Program-made: the position numbers and the translations under genes
The notes under the pieces: model-generated
Database searches by the model: none
What the model saw: the letters and a program-made list of their open reading frames with translations, nothing else
Told to the model about the DNA's origin: nothing
In this document: positions 1-10,900 of the stretch, one piece after another
Numbering within the stretch: position 1 is the first letter of the stretch
Layout: each line of letters starts with the position of its first letter
Assembly (NCBI GenBank): GCA_008931825.1
Contig: QXVZ01030675.1
Span: 1 to 24,843, forward strand
Length of the DNA: 24,843 bases
Direction of reading: 5' to 3'
Source of the DNA: Phallusia fumigata
Taxonomy: Eukaryota; Chordata; Ascidiacea; Phlebobranchia; Ascidiidae

Positions 1-100
1 AAAATCATGTTGGATCTGGTGAATCAACTTTTCCAATTGTCGAGGGCAGTGATTCCCAACAGGGTACACAGACAGAACTATTGCACAGAATTTTTCCATG

Positions 101-122
101 AACCACTGGTTAATCAGTGGTT
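101..122. repeat. Small inverted repeat in upstream flank (copy A)
   Basis: AACCACTG and CAGTGGTT face each other across six bases. A matching pair, AACCACT (7460-7466) and AGTGGTT (7472-7478), sits at the corresponding place before copy B. Confidence 0.4.
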
Positions 123-567
123 GTTGAACTGGTTGGAGTTAATAAACCCCGCACTTTCAAGAATGCATTTGCCGAACCTCTAACAGTTAGGCTAACGGAT
201 TAATGTATACACACAGCGAATGTTCGGATCTATACCGAATGACAAAGGTAAAAATTGACTCATCGAAACTCCACGTTAAAAACGTTAGTCTGGGGCTTTG
301 GTTCTTAACCTGTTTCGGTCAATGGGCGGCTAACGTTAAGAATCCCACGATCTTGGAAGACACGTATAAACTGTTTTCTTTGTCTTTTTATTCTGTTTTA
401 AACCATGCGATAAGCCTTGCAAATCATCAAGAATTGATAATTGCCATTCTCGCATTTCCTCACATGTTCTGAGATGCAGAGCTTGCTGGTTTATAACGCG
501 TTACATTTGCTTGTCCTGCTCTGTTGCGTGTAACTGCTGTGGTAATAATAACAAGGTGTCAGAGTAG

Positions 568-573
568 TATAAA
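568..573 (+). promoter_or_regulatory. TATAAA-like motif upstream of copy A
   Basis: TATAAA lies 161 nt before the ATG, within a stretch of about 50 bp that copy B lacks (compare 553-625 with 7848-7872). It may be a promoter element specific to copy A, or chance in AT-rich DNA. Confidence 0.2.
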
Positions 574-715
574 GATAGGCATTCTGGCACATTTTGAAAA
601 ATCGGAGGATTTTATTTGTTTGCAGTTATCTGCACATCACAACATCATTCTAGAAGTTATCGTCTGCTGGTGCGTTTTAAACTCATCAAAGTTTTTTACA
701 TCAAGTTTTCCCCAG

Positions 716-728
716 ATTCAGATCCACA
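716..728 (+). promoter_or_regulatory. Short 5' leader after an acceptor-like AG, candidate SL trans-splice site (copy A)
   Basis: A pyrimidine-rich TTTTCCCCAG ends at 715, exactly 13 nt before the ATG at 729. I see no convincing partner donor exon upstream. The same spacing occurs in copy B. Tunicates trans-splice a spliced leader to such outrons. The alternative is an ordinary 5' UTR intron. Confidence 0.45.
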
Positions 729-3700
729 ATGTCACTCCAATCAAGAGTTTTCATTGTGTACTTGATAGCAGTAATGATGGTCATTGCGTCAGCCACGATT
801 CCAGGTAAATTTTTCATTTGTTGGTCAACTGAAATTATTAAAGTTTTATCTGAAATGTTTTTGGTCTGATACTTAATTTAAGCCACCAGCGTATGAAACA
901 AAAATAGAAATCCCTGCAGTGAATTCCTCTTTATTGCTGGGCTGTTTTAAAGAAAGCTTGATATTAAAAGTAATTGCAAGGATGTAAACAAGAGGGACGA
1001 TTCAGTTTTAGCACAAATCTTCCCATCAACAATAAAACTGTAGAGTGGGTAATTCCCCAACCGCATTTTTGCGCAGATTTATGAGTCCCATTTAACGTAA
1101 GAGAGTCGGTGATTTAAGAGAATGACAACAAGGACTTAAACGTTGAAATTTACTGCAGTAAATATATAATTCGTTTCATCAATGTAAATATTTGGTTTGT
1201 TTTGCAGAAACTGATGAATTGCTGGATCGACTTCGATCGTCAAACTTGACAAAACATTTGAATGATTTTCATCGGTACGAGTATGACGATTTCACCCCAC
1301 CAGTTCAAATTATCCATGATGGAGGTGGTAATATGTACGACAAAGGAAACAGGGTATGACTTAACATCTTACTCTCTTTTCTTGGCGGTTTCAATGTGAA
1401 TTTTCACTTCAGGTTACGTTCATTTGTAATCTTACCTGTTATATTTAGGTATTTTACACTGTAGGCGGGGTCGGCAATCGTGCTGAATACAACCAGACAT
1501 ACAGGTATGTATAAATGATGGTTGGTTCCCAATAATAAGTGCCAAGGTCGGTAGAGTGAATATTTTCGGTTATTCACTATTCAGATTGGACAAATATACT
1601 TTTGTTACTCTTGCTGTTCACCCCTTCATCGCATTTTTCAACATCAACGCCACTGAACCAACGCACAGCAACTATTTAATGAAGGTAAGAAATTGGCTTT
1701 CGTATCAATTCGTGATGGTGAATGACTTTGTTGTCGTAAAAACAATACAGGTGACGTCAAACCTTGGAGCGAATGGAAGTGGAAGTTTCCAGAACTTCTC
1801 AGGTTCGGTGTCTCTAGGTGGTTACGACTTGTTTTTCAAAGNCACAGCAACTATTTAATGAAGGTAAGAAATTGGCTTTCGTATCAATTCGTGATGGTGA
1901 ATGACTTTGTTGTCGTAAAAACAATACAGGTGACGTCAAACCTTGGAGCGCGTGGAAGTGGAAGTTTCCAGAACTTCTCAGGTTCGGTGTCTCTAGGTGG
2001 TTACGACTTGTTTTTCAAAGGAGTTCAAGTTTATGGCGCCGGTGTCCCGAGCGTGTGTGAAGTGTATTTCTACTTTTCAAAGGTAAAATGTGTGATTTGT
2101 TTACAATACTTAGAAACCCGTCAATTTTTCCACTTTGTTTAAACCCCTCATTATCCATTCCTTGCGCCCCCATACTTAACAAATATAAAATTAAGAAGCT
2201 CAATTTTATGTGTTATTTCTACTTTTCACTGATTAAATGTGTGATTTTCGTCATAATCAGAAATATGACAAATCATAAATAATATGCACAAACAGTGGCG
2301 AATAAGTCCAACAAAAGACAGGCTTTCTGACAACTTGACCCATTTTGCAGTGCTGGACTGTGTCAGAGCATGAGTTATGTTTTCGTTGACATAACAGGTT
2401 ATGTGCATTTTTACTTCAAAAGCGGTGATTTTCTGTTTTTTGTTTTATCAGGACAGTCCTGGCGAGACCTATTTTGGCATTCTAAAAACCAACCGTCTCA
2501 ACAAAATTAATTGCTACAAAACAGATTTTACATTAAAATGAATATTATATTTTTAAACACGTACAGAATCAAACTGGGAATACGTTTTCGTTTACCGCAC
2601 CAAATCGCAGGCGTCACCATATGAGAAATAAAGCTCAGTTGAATGGGATTGTTGACAAAGCTGTCTTGGGCTACATTCTCTTATCAACGTAAGACATTTT
2701 CCATTGATCCAGTTGTGTTTTTATTTGTTCACAAACAAAGTGTCAAATTCCCACAGGAAATCTCCTGGTCGTCAAATTCTCCAAGATGAACTGGAAGCCA
2801 CAATGCTCACCACACTCAGTGTGATGACAAACCAGGGTAAGAAGCAAAATGTTGTTGATGCAAAAGCAATTTTGTAAAAAAGTCAAGAGCTCAAATTGCC
2901 AAGTTGCTGGCTATAATTCTCTACTTCGGAAAAATTTACAGATTTATTACAGCTAACCAAAGGTGGATTAGGTCTGTGGAAATTAATGCTGGTAAAGGAG
3001 GTATAATATAATGGGCAACTTTATTAATTGTGACAAAAAATGATTCAGGACAGTGGTTTCCAGCCAAAGAGGAATTTTATGAATTAAGGGGGGAATTTCC
3101 ATTTCATAGTAAAGTTGTTCATTATTAGTGTAGTGTTTTTATAAGTAGACCAGTGGTTTCAAACATTCTAATATTACTTTATATAACTTCTTGTTTATTA
3201 AGTGGGGAATGAAAAGTGTGAAAACAACACAGTATTTCTTTGTAAATCATTAGTCTTTGCCTTATGTTGTTGCTCCGATGGTTCGTCTTTTCTTTTCAAA
3301 GATAAAATAAGTTGCTGCTTTTTTATTGCTTCGATAAATGCAGAGACGGTGCGCAAAAAAATGACATTTATTTTATTCACTTTATTTTTTGTAGCAGCCC
3401 AGACATTGTTGAATCAGTTAGAAAACTTAAACCCGGCAAATGCGGAGGAAATAGGAAACGTTGAAAACCAAATCGAGGATTTTTCCCGAAGTCATTCGGA
3501 AACAAACGGATCCACTTACGATTACGGAGATACTCAGCTGCACATCGTAGTTACCAACATTGATCGTCAGACATACAACTCAATCCTTGAGATAGGATCA
3601 TCTCACATCGAATTCACACACCAAACAAATAACGTCAGTCGGTTGGTGAGCGCGGTGCTTGTATTTAAGTTAAACACAACAAAAACTGCACAGACCCAAC

Positions 3701-5235
3701 CGATCAAAGCGGGATCCCTCGCTACTACGCGTTACATATCACCCAAAAACACTTCCTATATTGTTATTGTTGGCTTGAACGCTGAAAGCTCCCCGCGTTC
3801 TCAAAATGCCACAACAGGTGACGATCAATTGCCAGGAAATGCAAGCTACACAGTCTCTCCTACATCGACGGAATCGGTGTGCAAGGAGATCGAAGCGGAA
3901 AAGAAAAACACAAGCAACCTGATGATCAACAAACTGGAGCCAATTTGTCTTTTCTTCGATACTGTTTCAAGGAAGTACTCAGACGTTGGTTGCGTCACAA
4001 TCACTGATGACGTAACAGGCAACGTCACTTGCAAATGCAACCATCTTACCACTTTTACTGTTCTTCTGGCTGTGGAAACTATCACAATACCAAATGGTGT
4101 AAAGGTGAACACCGTAGACAAAATTTATGTTCCATTGTCAAAGTTAAACAACATTCCTCTTTCAGATTACATCTTACGCCACAGAATCAGCTTCCATAGC
4201 TTTCCTAATAGCCACCATTCTATTCGTCGCAAAATACAAACAAGGCGATGACAGACTTCCGGTTCAGATCAGTTTGTCAGTTTCACTTCTGCTTTTCCAC
4301 TCTGTTAACATGATCCATGATCTTGCTGTGATGAATGCGATCTCATGCGAGATTTTCACAGTGGTAGTTCATTACCTCCTACTGTGTGTAGGTTAGCTCT
4401 CAACGCAATAGATGTATTCAATATTTGCATGTTACAAACTAACTGAAACTGTTAATATTCATTTCAGGTGTGTGGTTCCTCATTGAAGGAGTCCGACTTC
4501 TGATGGCCACATCCTTCCCATACAGTTTTGAGGCACAAGATCCCAAAATTCGTCTGCAAGTATTTATTACCGTCGGTTGGGTGGTTCCCGCTATTTTAGT
4601 GGGTGTAGCTGGGGGTGTGGGTCTTTCCCATGAGATCTATATGAACGCACAGCCACATTTTAAGCAGTGCAATCATTTTCAAAACCAATCTTTTCCAATT
4701 CCCAAGTATGACAGATGCTGGTTGGCTCCCGGTACTCCTATCTTCTACACTACGGTCGTTGCTCCTCTTGCTCTCGTCCTTCTCATCAACTTTATCATCA
4801 TCCTGAAGACGACCCATGTAACGATTCAGACAAAAACGACGGAAGACAGAGATGAGAACGCAGGAACAGGAAAAGCGCTGAGAACAGCAAAGTCTTTCTT
4901 CTTCATGCTCCTAATGCTTGGTGGAACTTGGAGTTTGGCTTTCTTCACAGGTGATATTTGTGTGTGTGAGCTTTATTCTAATCTCAATTAGTAAGGTCAC
5001 CAGGTTAATTAAACAAGGAATATCTGTTGCAGGAGTGGGAAACGAGATTACGAACGAGGTGTTCATGTACATGAACGCTGTGGTAAACGGATCGCAGGGA
5101 ATCGTCGTCTTCCTGCTGTACTGCATCTTAAATCAAACCCTCAGACAAAAGATTCTTCCATGCCAGAATGAAGCTGACTCTGGCTCTGAGCAGCAACAAA
5201 GCACCACAAACACTGGTCCTTCAAACCGAAGCTAA
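729..5235 (+). CDS. Adhesion-type GPCR, copy A (10 exons)
   Basis: Exons: 729-804, 1208-1353, 1449-1504, 1585-2082, 2567-2688, 2757-2836, 3398-4104, 4166-4391, 4468-4950, 5033-5235; all introns are GT-AG and phases match. Leaving out the duplicated 179 nt around N1842, the product is 805 aa. Residues 1-22 are a signal peptide. Residues 23-265 form an ectodomain I do not recognise. Residues 266-447 resemble a GAIN domain rich in NxS/T sites. The GPS has Cys 450, 465, 478 and 480, ending CNHLTTFTVLL, with predicted self-cleavage between L483 and T484. Seven helices follow: about 505-526, 535-554, 565-590, 613-632, 667-690, 720-738 and 746-771. Family hallmarks are HYLLLC..WFLIEGVRLL in TM3, a Cys in TM3 (563) with CW in extracellular loop 2 (661-662), LGGTW in TM6 and GSQGIVVFLLYC in TM7. 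The role is presumably a surface adhesion/sensing receptor; the ligand is unknown. The tail is short and Ser/Gln-rich. Copy B lies 2.7 kb downstream. Confidence 0.9.
1664..2020 (+). repeat. 178-bp direct repeat around N1842 (assembly junction) in exon 4 of copy A
   Basis: Bases 1664-1841 recur as 1843-2020, with only AA versus CG at 1772-1773/1951-1952 (Asn to Arg). The repeat breaks abruptly at a single N, and its 179-nt period would shift the exon frame. This is best read as two overlapping contig ends or haplotypes that were not merged; only one copy belongs in the gene. Confidence 0.85.
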
Positions 5236-5602
5236 GGGAGTGGACTAATGTAAAAAACGCTAAATTTCAATTGTTTTTACCAACAAACTTGTTTTTGAAG
5301 CTGCTTTTCTTTAACCAACAAAACAAAGTAAATCATGTTTGCGTTGTATTTGTTCCAGTGTTGTTAAACACTAGCCAATGCATAAAGTTGTGAATTGATG
5401 GTTATTGCTCGTAAATTTGAAACGAACAAGTTTGTGTTTGGATTCGAAATGTAAAAACCAATGAACAAAGCATTTTTGTTTTATTTTGTAAAAATTTGCA
5501 AATGCAGTTTTTGTGATATATGTCTCGTTTCTTATTTGGATGGCGAAATGCTGATGTAGAGTTTTGTTCATCACCATATTCATTTGACCACTGCTACAAC
5601 TA

Positions 5603-5608
5603 AATAAA
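5603..5608 (+). terminator. Polyadenylation signal candidate, copy A (proximal)
   Basis: AATAAA lies 368 nt after the stop codon, followed within 30 nt by the GT-rich TTGTTTGTTT. In copy B the aligned place reads AATATA (12532-12537), a weaker variant. Confidence 0.5.
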
Positions 5609-6284
5609 TACGGATATAATCTCAATGTAGATTGTTTGTTTCATAGTCTTCGTTTAAAATGTTTAACCACCATTTAAACCATTAAAACCTGACAACACTA
5701 ATAAATCAATAATCAAGCAGTGACGTCAATAGTAGGTTTCACCAATCCATGTGTTTCCCGCTAACAAGCGTTTCAACGCCGGATGTTCGGCAGATTAGTT
5801 ATCAGAAAATTCTTTACATTTTAGTGTTGTTGCTACACATTTACGTCACATTGCACAAACGCTGAGACACTGTGACAATGAAATCCATTTGATATTAATA
5901 CTTTCTTTTGAATAACATCCAATATTTGTGAAAATTGGTAAATTATTTGGCATACGTTCCTAATTTATAGCTTTGGTTTCGTAGGAATTTTGTCGTGATA
6001 TGATGTGTGTCATGTAGCAAAAGTTTTGGTCTTGCTGTCCAAAAAAACAGGATTCTTTACACATTCTAGTAAAACCATGTCCCCAAGTGTAAAGTGTGAT
6101 TTATTTATGGCATAAATGTATTCGATAAACCAACCGCCTGAAAAGGGTACAAGATATATGTCTAACTTCCATGGATTTTTTAAAACTATGGGTGTTTGTG
6201 ATTAGTGAACGGTTTTTTGTACCGTGCTTATCTTAAGTTACCGAATATGGTAATTGACATTATGTATAGTTACAATACCATCGA

Positions 6285-6290
6285 AATAAA
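6285..6290 (+). terminator. Polyadenylation signal candidate, copy A flank (distal)
   Basis: AATAAA is followed at once by CGTGTGTGCTTTTGTTTT, a typical GU-rich downstream element. The counterpart in copy B is at 13189. It lies 1,050 nt past the stop, so it would serve a long 3' UTR or another transcript. Confidence 0.35.
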
Positions 6291-7459
6291 CGTGTGTGCT
6301 TTTGTTTTCATCGCCTGTAATACAACCGATTAATTACGCAACAGTTTTATGACAGGAGACTAGACGAAAACAATAGTAAAGCTGACAAAATAACAAAATT
6401 GGCCAAATAGCCGTTTACAAAAATACATAATTTTACCGATTAATGCTGATTATGAGTCTGAAGCATAGCTTTACCATTACTTTTATTGAGATAAGGTAGG
6501 AAATGCGCCCAACGTAAAGTGTAGAATTAAGCAAACCTTTCCTACGGTGTATCGCGGACCCGTAGTTTGTTCCTGTGTTAGTTTTCTTTGTCTCTCGCTT
6601 TAAGTTTGTGAGCTGATGGAGCCGCAACAAGCTCGCAACATCAATGTTTACTGGTGACGCAGTAAATGAACTGTTAAAAGTGGTATTTGTGCGAGTCGTG
6701 GCAAACGCGCATTTGTGCAATATAAGCTACACAAGAAGCAAATTGCTTAAACATTTTTTTAACATTTTAAGTTACACTTATTAAAAAATCCTCATGAGAA
6801 TATTGCAAACGATCAGGGCTTAAGAAAACTCAACTTCTGTGGTTCAAAAATGGTTCATTGAAATGCAGCTCAGCGTTTGAGCCACGTCTCTTCATGCGAT
6901 TCATGATAATTAGGGCATCAACAAGTCGGTAGCACTGCTAAATAGTTTAGCGAAAGTGAACGTAAGACCTCAAGAATTCGAAACAACATTTTGGGGATGT
7001 TTTTTTTGCGTTTATAATTTGCGTCATTAAATATACCTCGAAGCGTTTTTCATAAGGTTTACGGTGAACACAGAGTCGATAATTTCAAGACAATTTGCTT
7101 CAAACTGCCTCTACAGAAATGCATAAGTTGCTCTCAGAATAATTTCCACCCAAATTACACATAGTTAAGTAAATACTGTCCTAGTTGTGTTTTTGTGAGA
7201 CTCATGTTATTACCGGTTTGAAAATATCTACCGGTAGGGGACGCTGCTGGACATAGCAAAAACAAATATTTTTCATAGCCTATTGATCTAAAAGGCGCTC
7301 GTCTCATATTCTGATCGTCCATTCCGTGTGGCTGTGCACAAATTTTTAAAATTTAATGTGTCGCTTTGATTAGAGACCACTTGTACACTCCTATTTTCAA
7401 AAGAATCCACAGCTTTCAACCAAATCGTCAAAATGATGAATGACAACGAAAAGATTGGC

Positions 7460-7478
7460 AACCACTAGGGCAGTGGTT
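7460..7478. repeat. Small inverted repeat in upstream flank (copy B)
   Basis: Seven-base arms separated by five bases, the counterpart of 101-122 upstream of copy A. Confidence 0.4.
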
Positions 7479-7958
7479 AGTTATAAATGCTTTGGAGTTA
7501 CTAAACCCAGAACTTTTTAACATGCATTTCCCGAACCCCCGCCAGTTGTGATAACGGATTAACATATGCACACAACGTTTGTTTTCATCTTACGCCGAAA
7601 GACAATTTTTAAAAACTAACACTTCAAAACTCCGTTAAGAGCCCCACGATCCTGGAGGATCATATCAACAGGTACAAAATATTTTCTTTGTGATTTGACC
7701 GGGCGATGAACCTGATTTGGCCTCAGAAATCGATGATTGCTTTTTACGCACTTCCTTATTTGTTCTGAGATGCAGAGGTTGCTGTTTATAACTCGTTACA
7801 TTTCCTTGTCCTGCGCTGTTGCGTGTAAAACTGCTGTGGCAACAATAACAAGGGATCAGTTCGTTGTTTGCAGATATTTGTACACAACATCTTTCAGAAA
7901 GTTATCCTCTGGTGCAGTTTTAACTTATCCAAGTTCTTTTAGATCAGATTTTCATCAG

Positions 7959-7971
7959 ATTCAGATCAACA
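7959..7971 (+). promoter_or_regulatory. Short 5' leader after an acceptor-like AG, candidate SL trans-splice site (copy B)
   Basis: TTTTCATCAG ends at 7958, again 13 nt before the ATG at 7972, and the leader ATTCAGATCAACA matches copy A with few changes. Conservation of acceptor, spacing and leader supports a real 3' splice site. Confidence 0.45.
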
Positions 7972-10900
7972 ATGTCACTCCCTTCAAGAGTTTTAACTGT
8001 GAACTTGATAGCAGTAATGTTGGTCCTTGTGTCAGCCTCGATTCCAGGTAAGTTTTATTTTTTTGTCAACTGAAATCATTAAAGTTTTTGAAGAAAGTTT
8101 TGTGGTCTGATACTTAATTTGGGCCACAAGAGTAACCGCTGTTCAACCATAAAAGTGGACATTTCAGCGGTGGATTAATTTCTCTTTATTTTTTGGCTAT
8201 TATGAAGGAAAAAGTAGATGTAGTTGCAACAAAACTTTTATGATGAAGACTATTGGGAACGTTTAGTTTTAACAAACACATTGCTCTTTAATAACACAAC
8301 TGTAGAATGACTCATTCCCTAATCGATTTTTAGTAAAAAAGACGTAAGGGAGCGGGTGATTTAAGGAGAATGATGTGTGTGTCACGACGCTGGCAATAAG
8401 CTTTCATTTACTCCGGTCAATCCATATTTCGTTTTATCAATGTAAATATTTGGTTTGTTTTCGCAGAAACTGATGTATTGCTGGATCGACTTCGATCGTC
8501 AAACTTGACGAAACATTTGAACGATTTTTATCGTTACAAGTACGACTATCTTGTTCCTCCCATTTATCTAATCGCTGATGGTGGTGATAATATGTACGAC
8601 AATGGAAACGTGGTATGACTGAACATATTAGTATGATCGCCGGTTTTTAGTTTATTCTCCGGCTGTCATACTACGTACATTTGTAATTCCACCTGTTATA
8701 TTTAGGTGTGGTACCATGTAAATGGAAATGACAGTTTAGCTGACTACAACAAGTCGTACAGGTATGCATGATTACTTTCCAATCAAGATAAAACAAGATC
8801 CAGTGAGTACTTTCTGTTGATTTCTATGCAGATTGGACAACTTTACTTTTGCCACTCTTGCTGTTCACCCCTTTATTGCATTTTTCAACATCAACGCCAC
8901 TGAACCAACGCACGGCAGCTATGAAATAGAGGTTTACAGTATATGCTTTCGTATAAAAATCGTGATGGTGAATGATTTTTTAGTCGTAAATACAACACAG
9001 GTGCAGTCAACTCTTGGAGCAAATGGAAATGGAAGTTTCCAGGACTTCTCAGGTTTGGTGTCTCTAGGTGGTTACGACTTGTTTTTCAAAGGAGCTCAAG
9101 TTTATGGCGCCGGTGTCCCGAGCGTGTGTGAAGTGNTTCGGTGTCTCTAGGTGGTTACGACTTGTTTTTCAAAGGAGCTCAAGTTTATGGCGCCGGTGGG
9201 GGGGGGGTGTGTGAAGTGTATTTCTACTTTTCACAGGTAAAATGTAAAATTTTTCCCGAAAACTGTCATTCGTGTATACTTAGAAATATCACCAACCACG
9301 GAAAATATGTACAAGCATCCGGAGAAGGGTAACTCGAGTATGACTTCCTGATAAGAAAAGTCCTTTTACAATTCTGGTTTTGTCGGCGAATTATTTTGCG
9401 GTGTTTGTTGCATCTCTCTTACCTGCGTGGACTTTTGCATTATGCGCATAATGAGTCCGCTGTCAAACTACCTGCCCCATTGCAATTCCGTTGGATCATG
9501 TTTTGATTATTTAATGTTGTGACTGTATCTGTGGGTCAACCCATCAGGTCCAATGCTTTGGAGCAAAGCCGCATAAGATTTTTGATCAGGAAATCCCTAA
9601 CGACCGAGACTGAATTAGAATCCACAACCTTGCGAGCACAATATATTTTTGCACATGGCCTCTCGCTAACCACTCGGTCATTTTGGCAGCAACCATTTGG
9701 TAACTGCTACAAAAGAACTTTTACTGAAAAATCGGTGATATATTTTTAAATACGTACAGAATCAAACTGGGAAGACGTTTTCGTTTTCCGCACCATTTCG
9801 AGATCGAAAAAACATGATAAATAAAGCTCAGTTGAATGGAATTGTTGACAAAGCTGTCTTGGGCTACATTCTGTTATCAACGTAAGATACTTTCCTTTTG
9901 CCCAGTTGTGTTTTTACTCGTTCAAAATTAAAAAGTGTCAAATTCGCACAGGAAATCTCCTGGTCGTCGAATTCTCCAAGATGAACTGGAAGCCACAATG
10001 CTGACCACACTCAGTGTGATAACAAACCAGCGTAAGAAGCGAAATGCTGTTGACACTAAAAAATTTGCAAAAGGACAAAGCACTAATTAAAATAAACATA
10101 TATTTTTCTATTTTGGTGGATTAGTGTAGTATGGCTGTGTTTTAGATAAAACAGGTTCCCTATCCGCAGCGCGATCCTATAGTGATAACGGATAATTATT
10201 TATTCCATATTTGGCAGACATTTCGAGCAAAAGGCTATGTGCAAAAATGACAATCAGTTTTATCAAATTATGTTTTATTTCAGCCCAGACATTGTTGAAA
10301 CAGTTAGAAAACTTGAACCCGGCAAATGCGGTGGAAATAGGAAACATTGAAAACCAAATCAAAGATTTTGCTCAAAAGCATTCGGAAACAAACGGAACCA
10401 CTTACGATTACGGAGACACTCAGCTGCACATCGTAGTTACCAACATTGATCGGAAGACATACAACTCAATCGTTGAGCTAGGATCATCTCACATTGACTT
10501 CACACTCCAAACAAATAACGTCAGTCGGTTGGTGAGCGCGGTGCTTGTATTTAAGTTAAACACATCAGGAACTGCACAGACCCAACCGATCAAAGCGGGA
10601 TCCCTCACAAAAACGCGTTACAAATCACCCAAAAACACATCCTATATTGTTATTTTTGGTTTGAACGCCGATAGCTCCCCGCGTTCATCAAATGCCACAG
10701 CAGGTGACGATCAATTGACAGGATACGCAAGTTACACAGTCTCTCCTGCAGCGACGGAGTCAGTCTGCAAGGAGATCGAAGCGGAAAAGAAAAACACAAG
10801 CAACCTGATGATCAACAAACTGGAGCCAATCTGCNGAAAAGAAAAACACAAGCAACCTGATGATCAACAAACTGGAGCCAATCTGCCTTTACTACGATAG

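Larger units (their letters stand above)
5236..7459. other. Intergenic: 3' flank of copy A and upstream flank of copy B
   Basis: No convincing coding exon on either strand. The first 1.2 kb aligns in patches with 12,136-13,450. Two candidate polyadenylation signals are listed separately (5603 and 6285). From about 6,500 to 7,460 I see only unique AT-rich sequence. Confidence 0.6.

Noticed and set aside
1685..1750. Possible intron GTAAGA..ACACAG-like within exon 4 of copy A
   Set aside because: The frame stays open in both copies and conserved residues (VMVNDF) lie inside, so it reads as coding; the AAG|GTAAGA donor look is incidental.
3202..3397. Open frame extending exon 7 of copy A upstream from 3202
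   Set aside because: The upstream 160 nt is low-complexity intron sequence not kept open in copy B; only the last 12 codons, from ATG 3361, are shared, and these are reported as a finding.
3846..4121. Minus-strand frames opposite the GPCR exons (3846-4121, 4596-4817, 10892-11092, 11680-11883)
   Set aside because: Shadows of the plus-strand coding exons, with no motifs of their own.
4118..4251. Frame reading through intron 7 into exon 8 (DYILRHRI..., likewise in copy B)
   Set aside because: Wrong frame for exon 8; the correct frame gives TM1-TM3 after splicing AAG|GTGAAC to CAG|ATTACA.
6433..6720. 95-codon minus-strand frame between the GPCR copies
   Set aside because: No counterpart in the duplicated unit and no motif.
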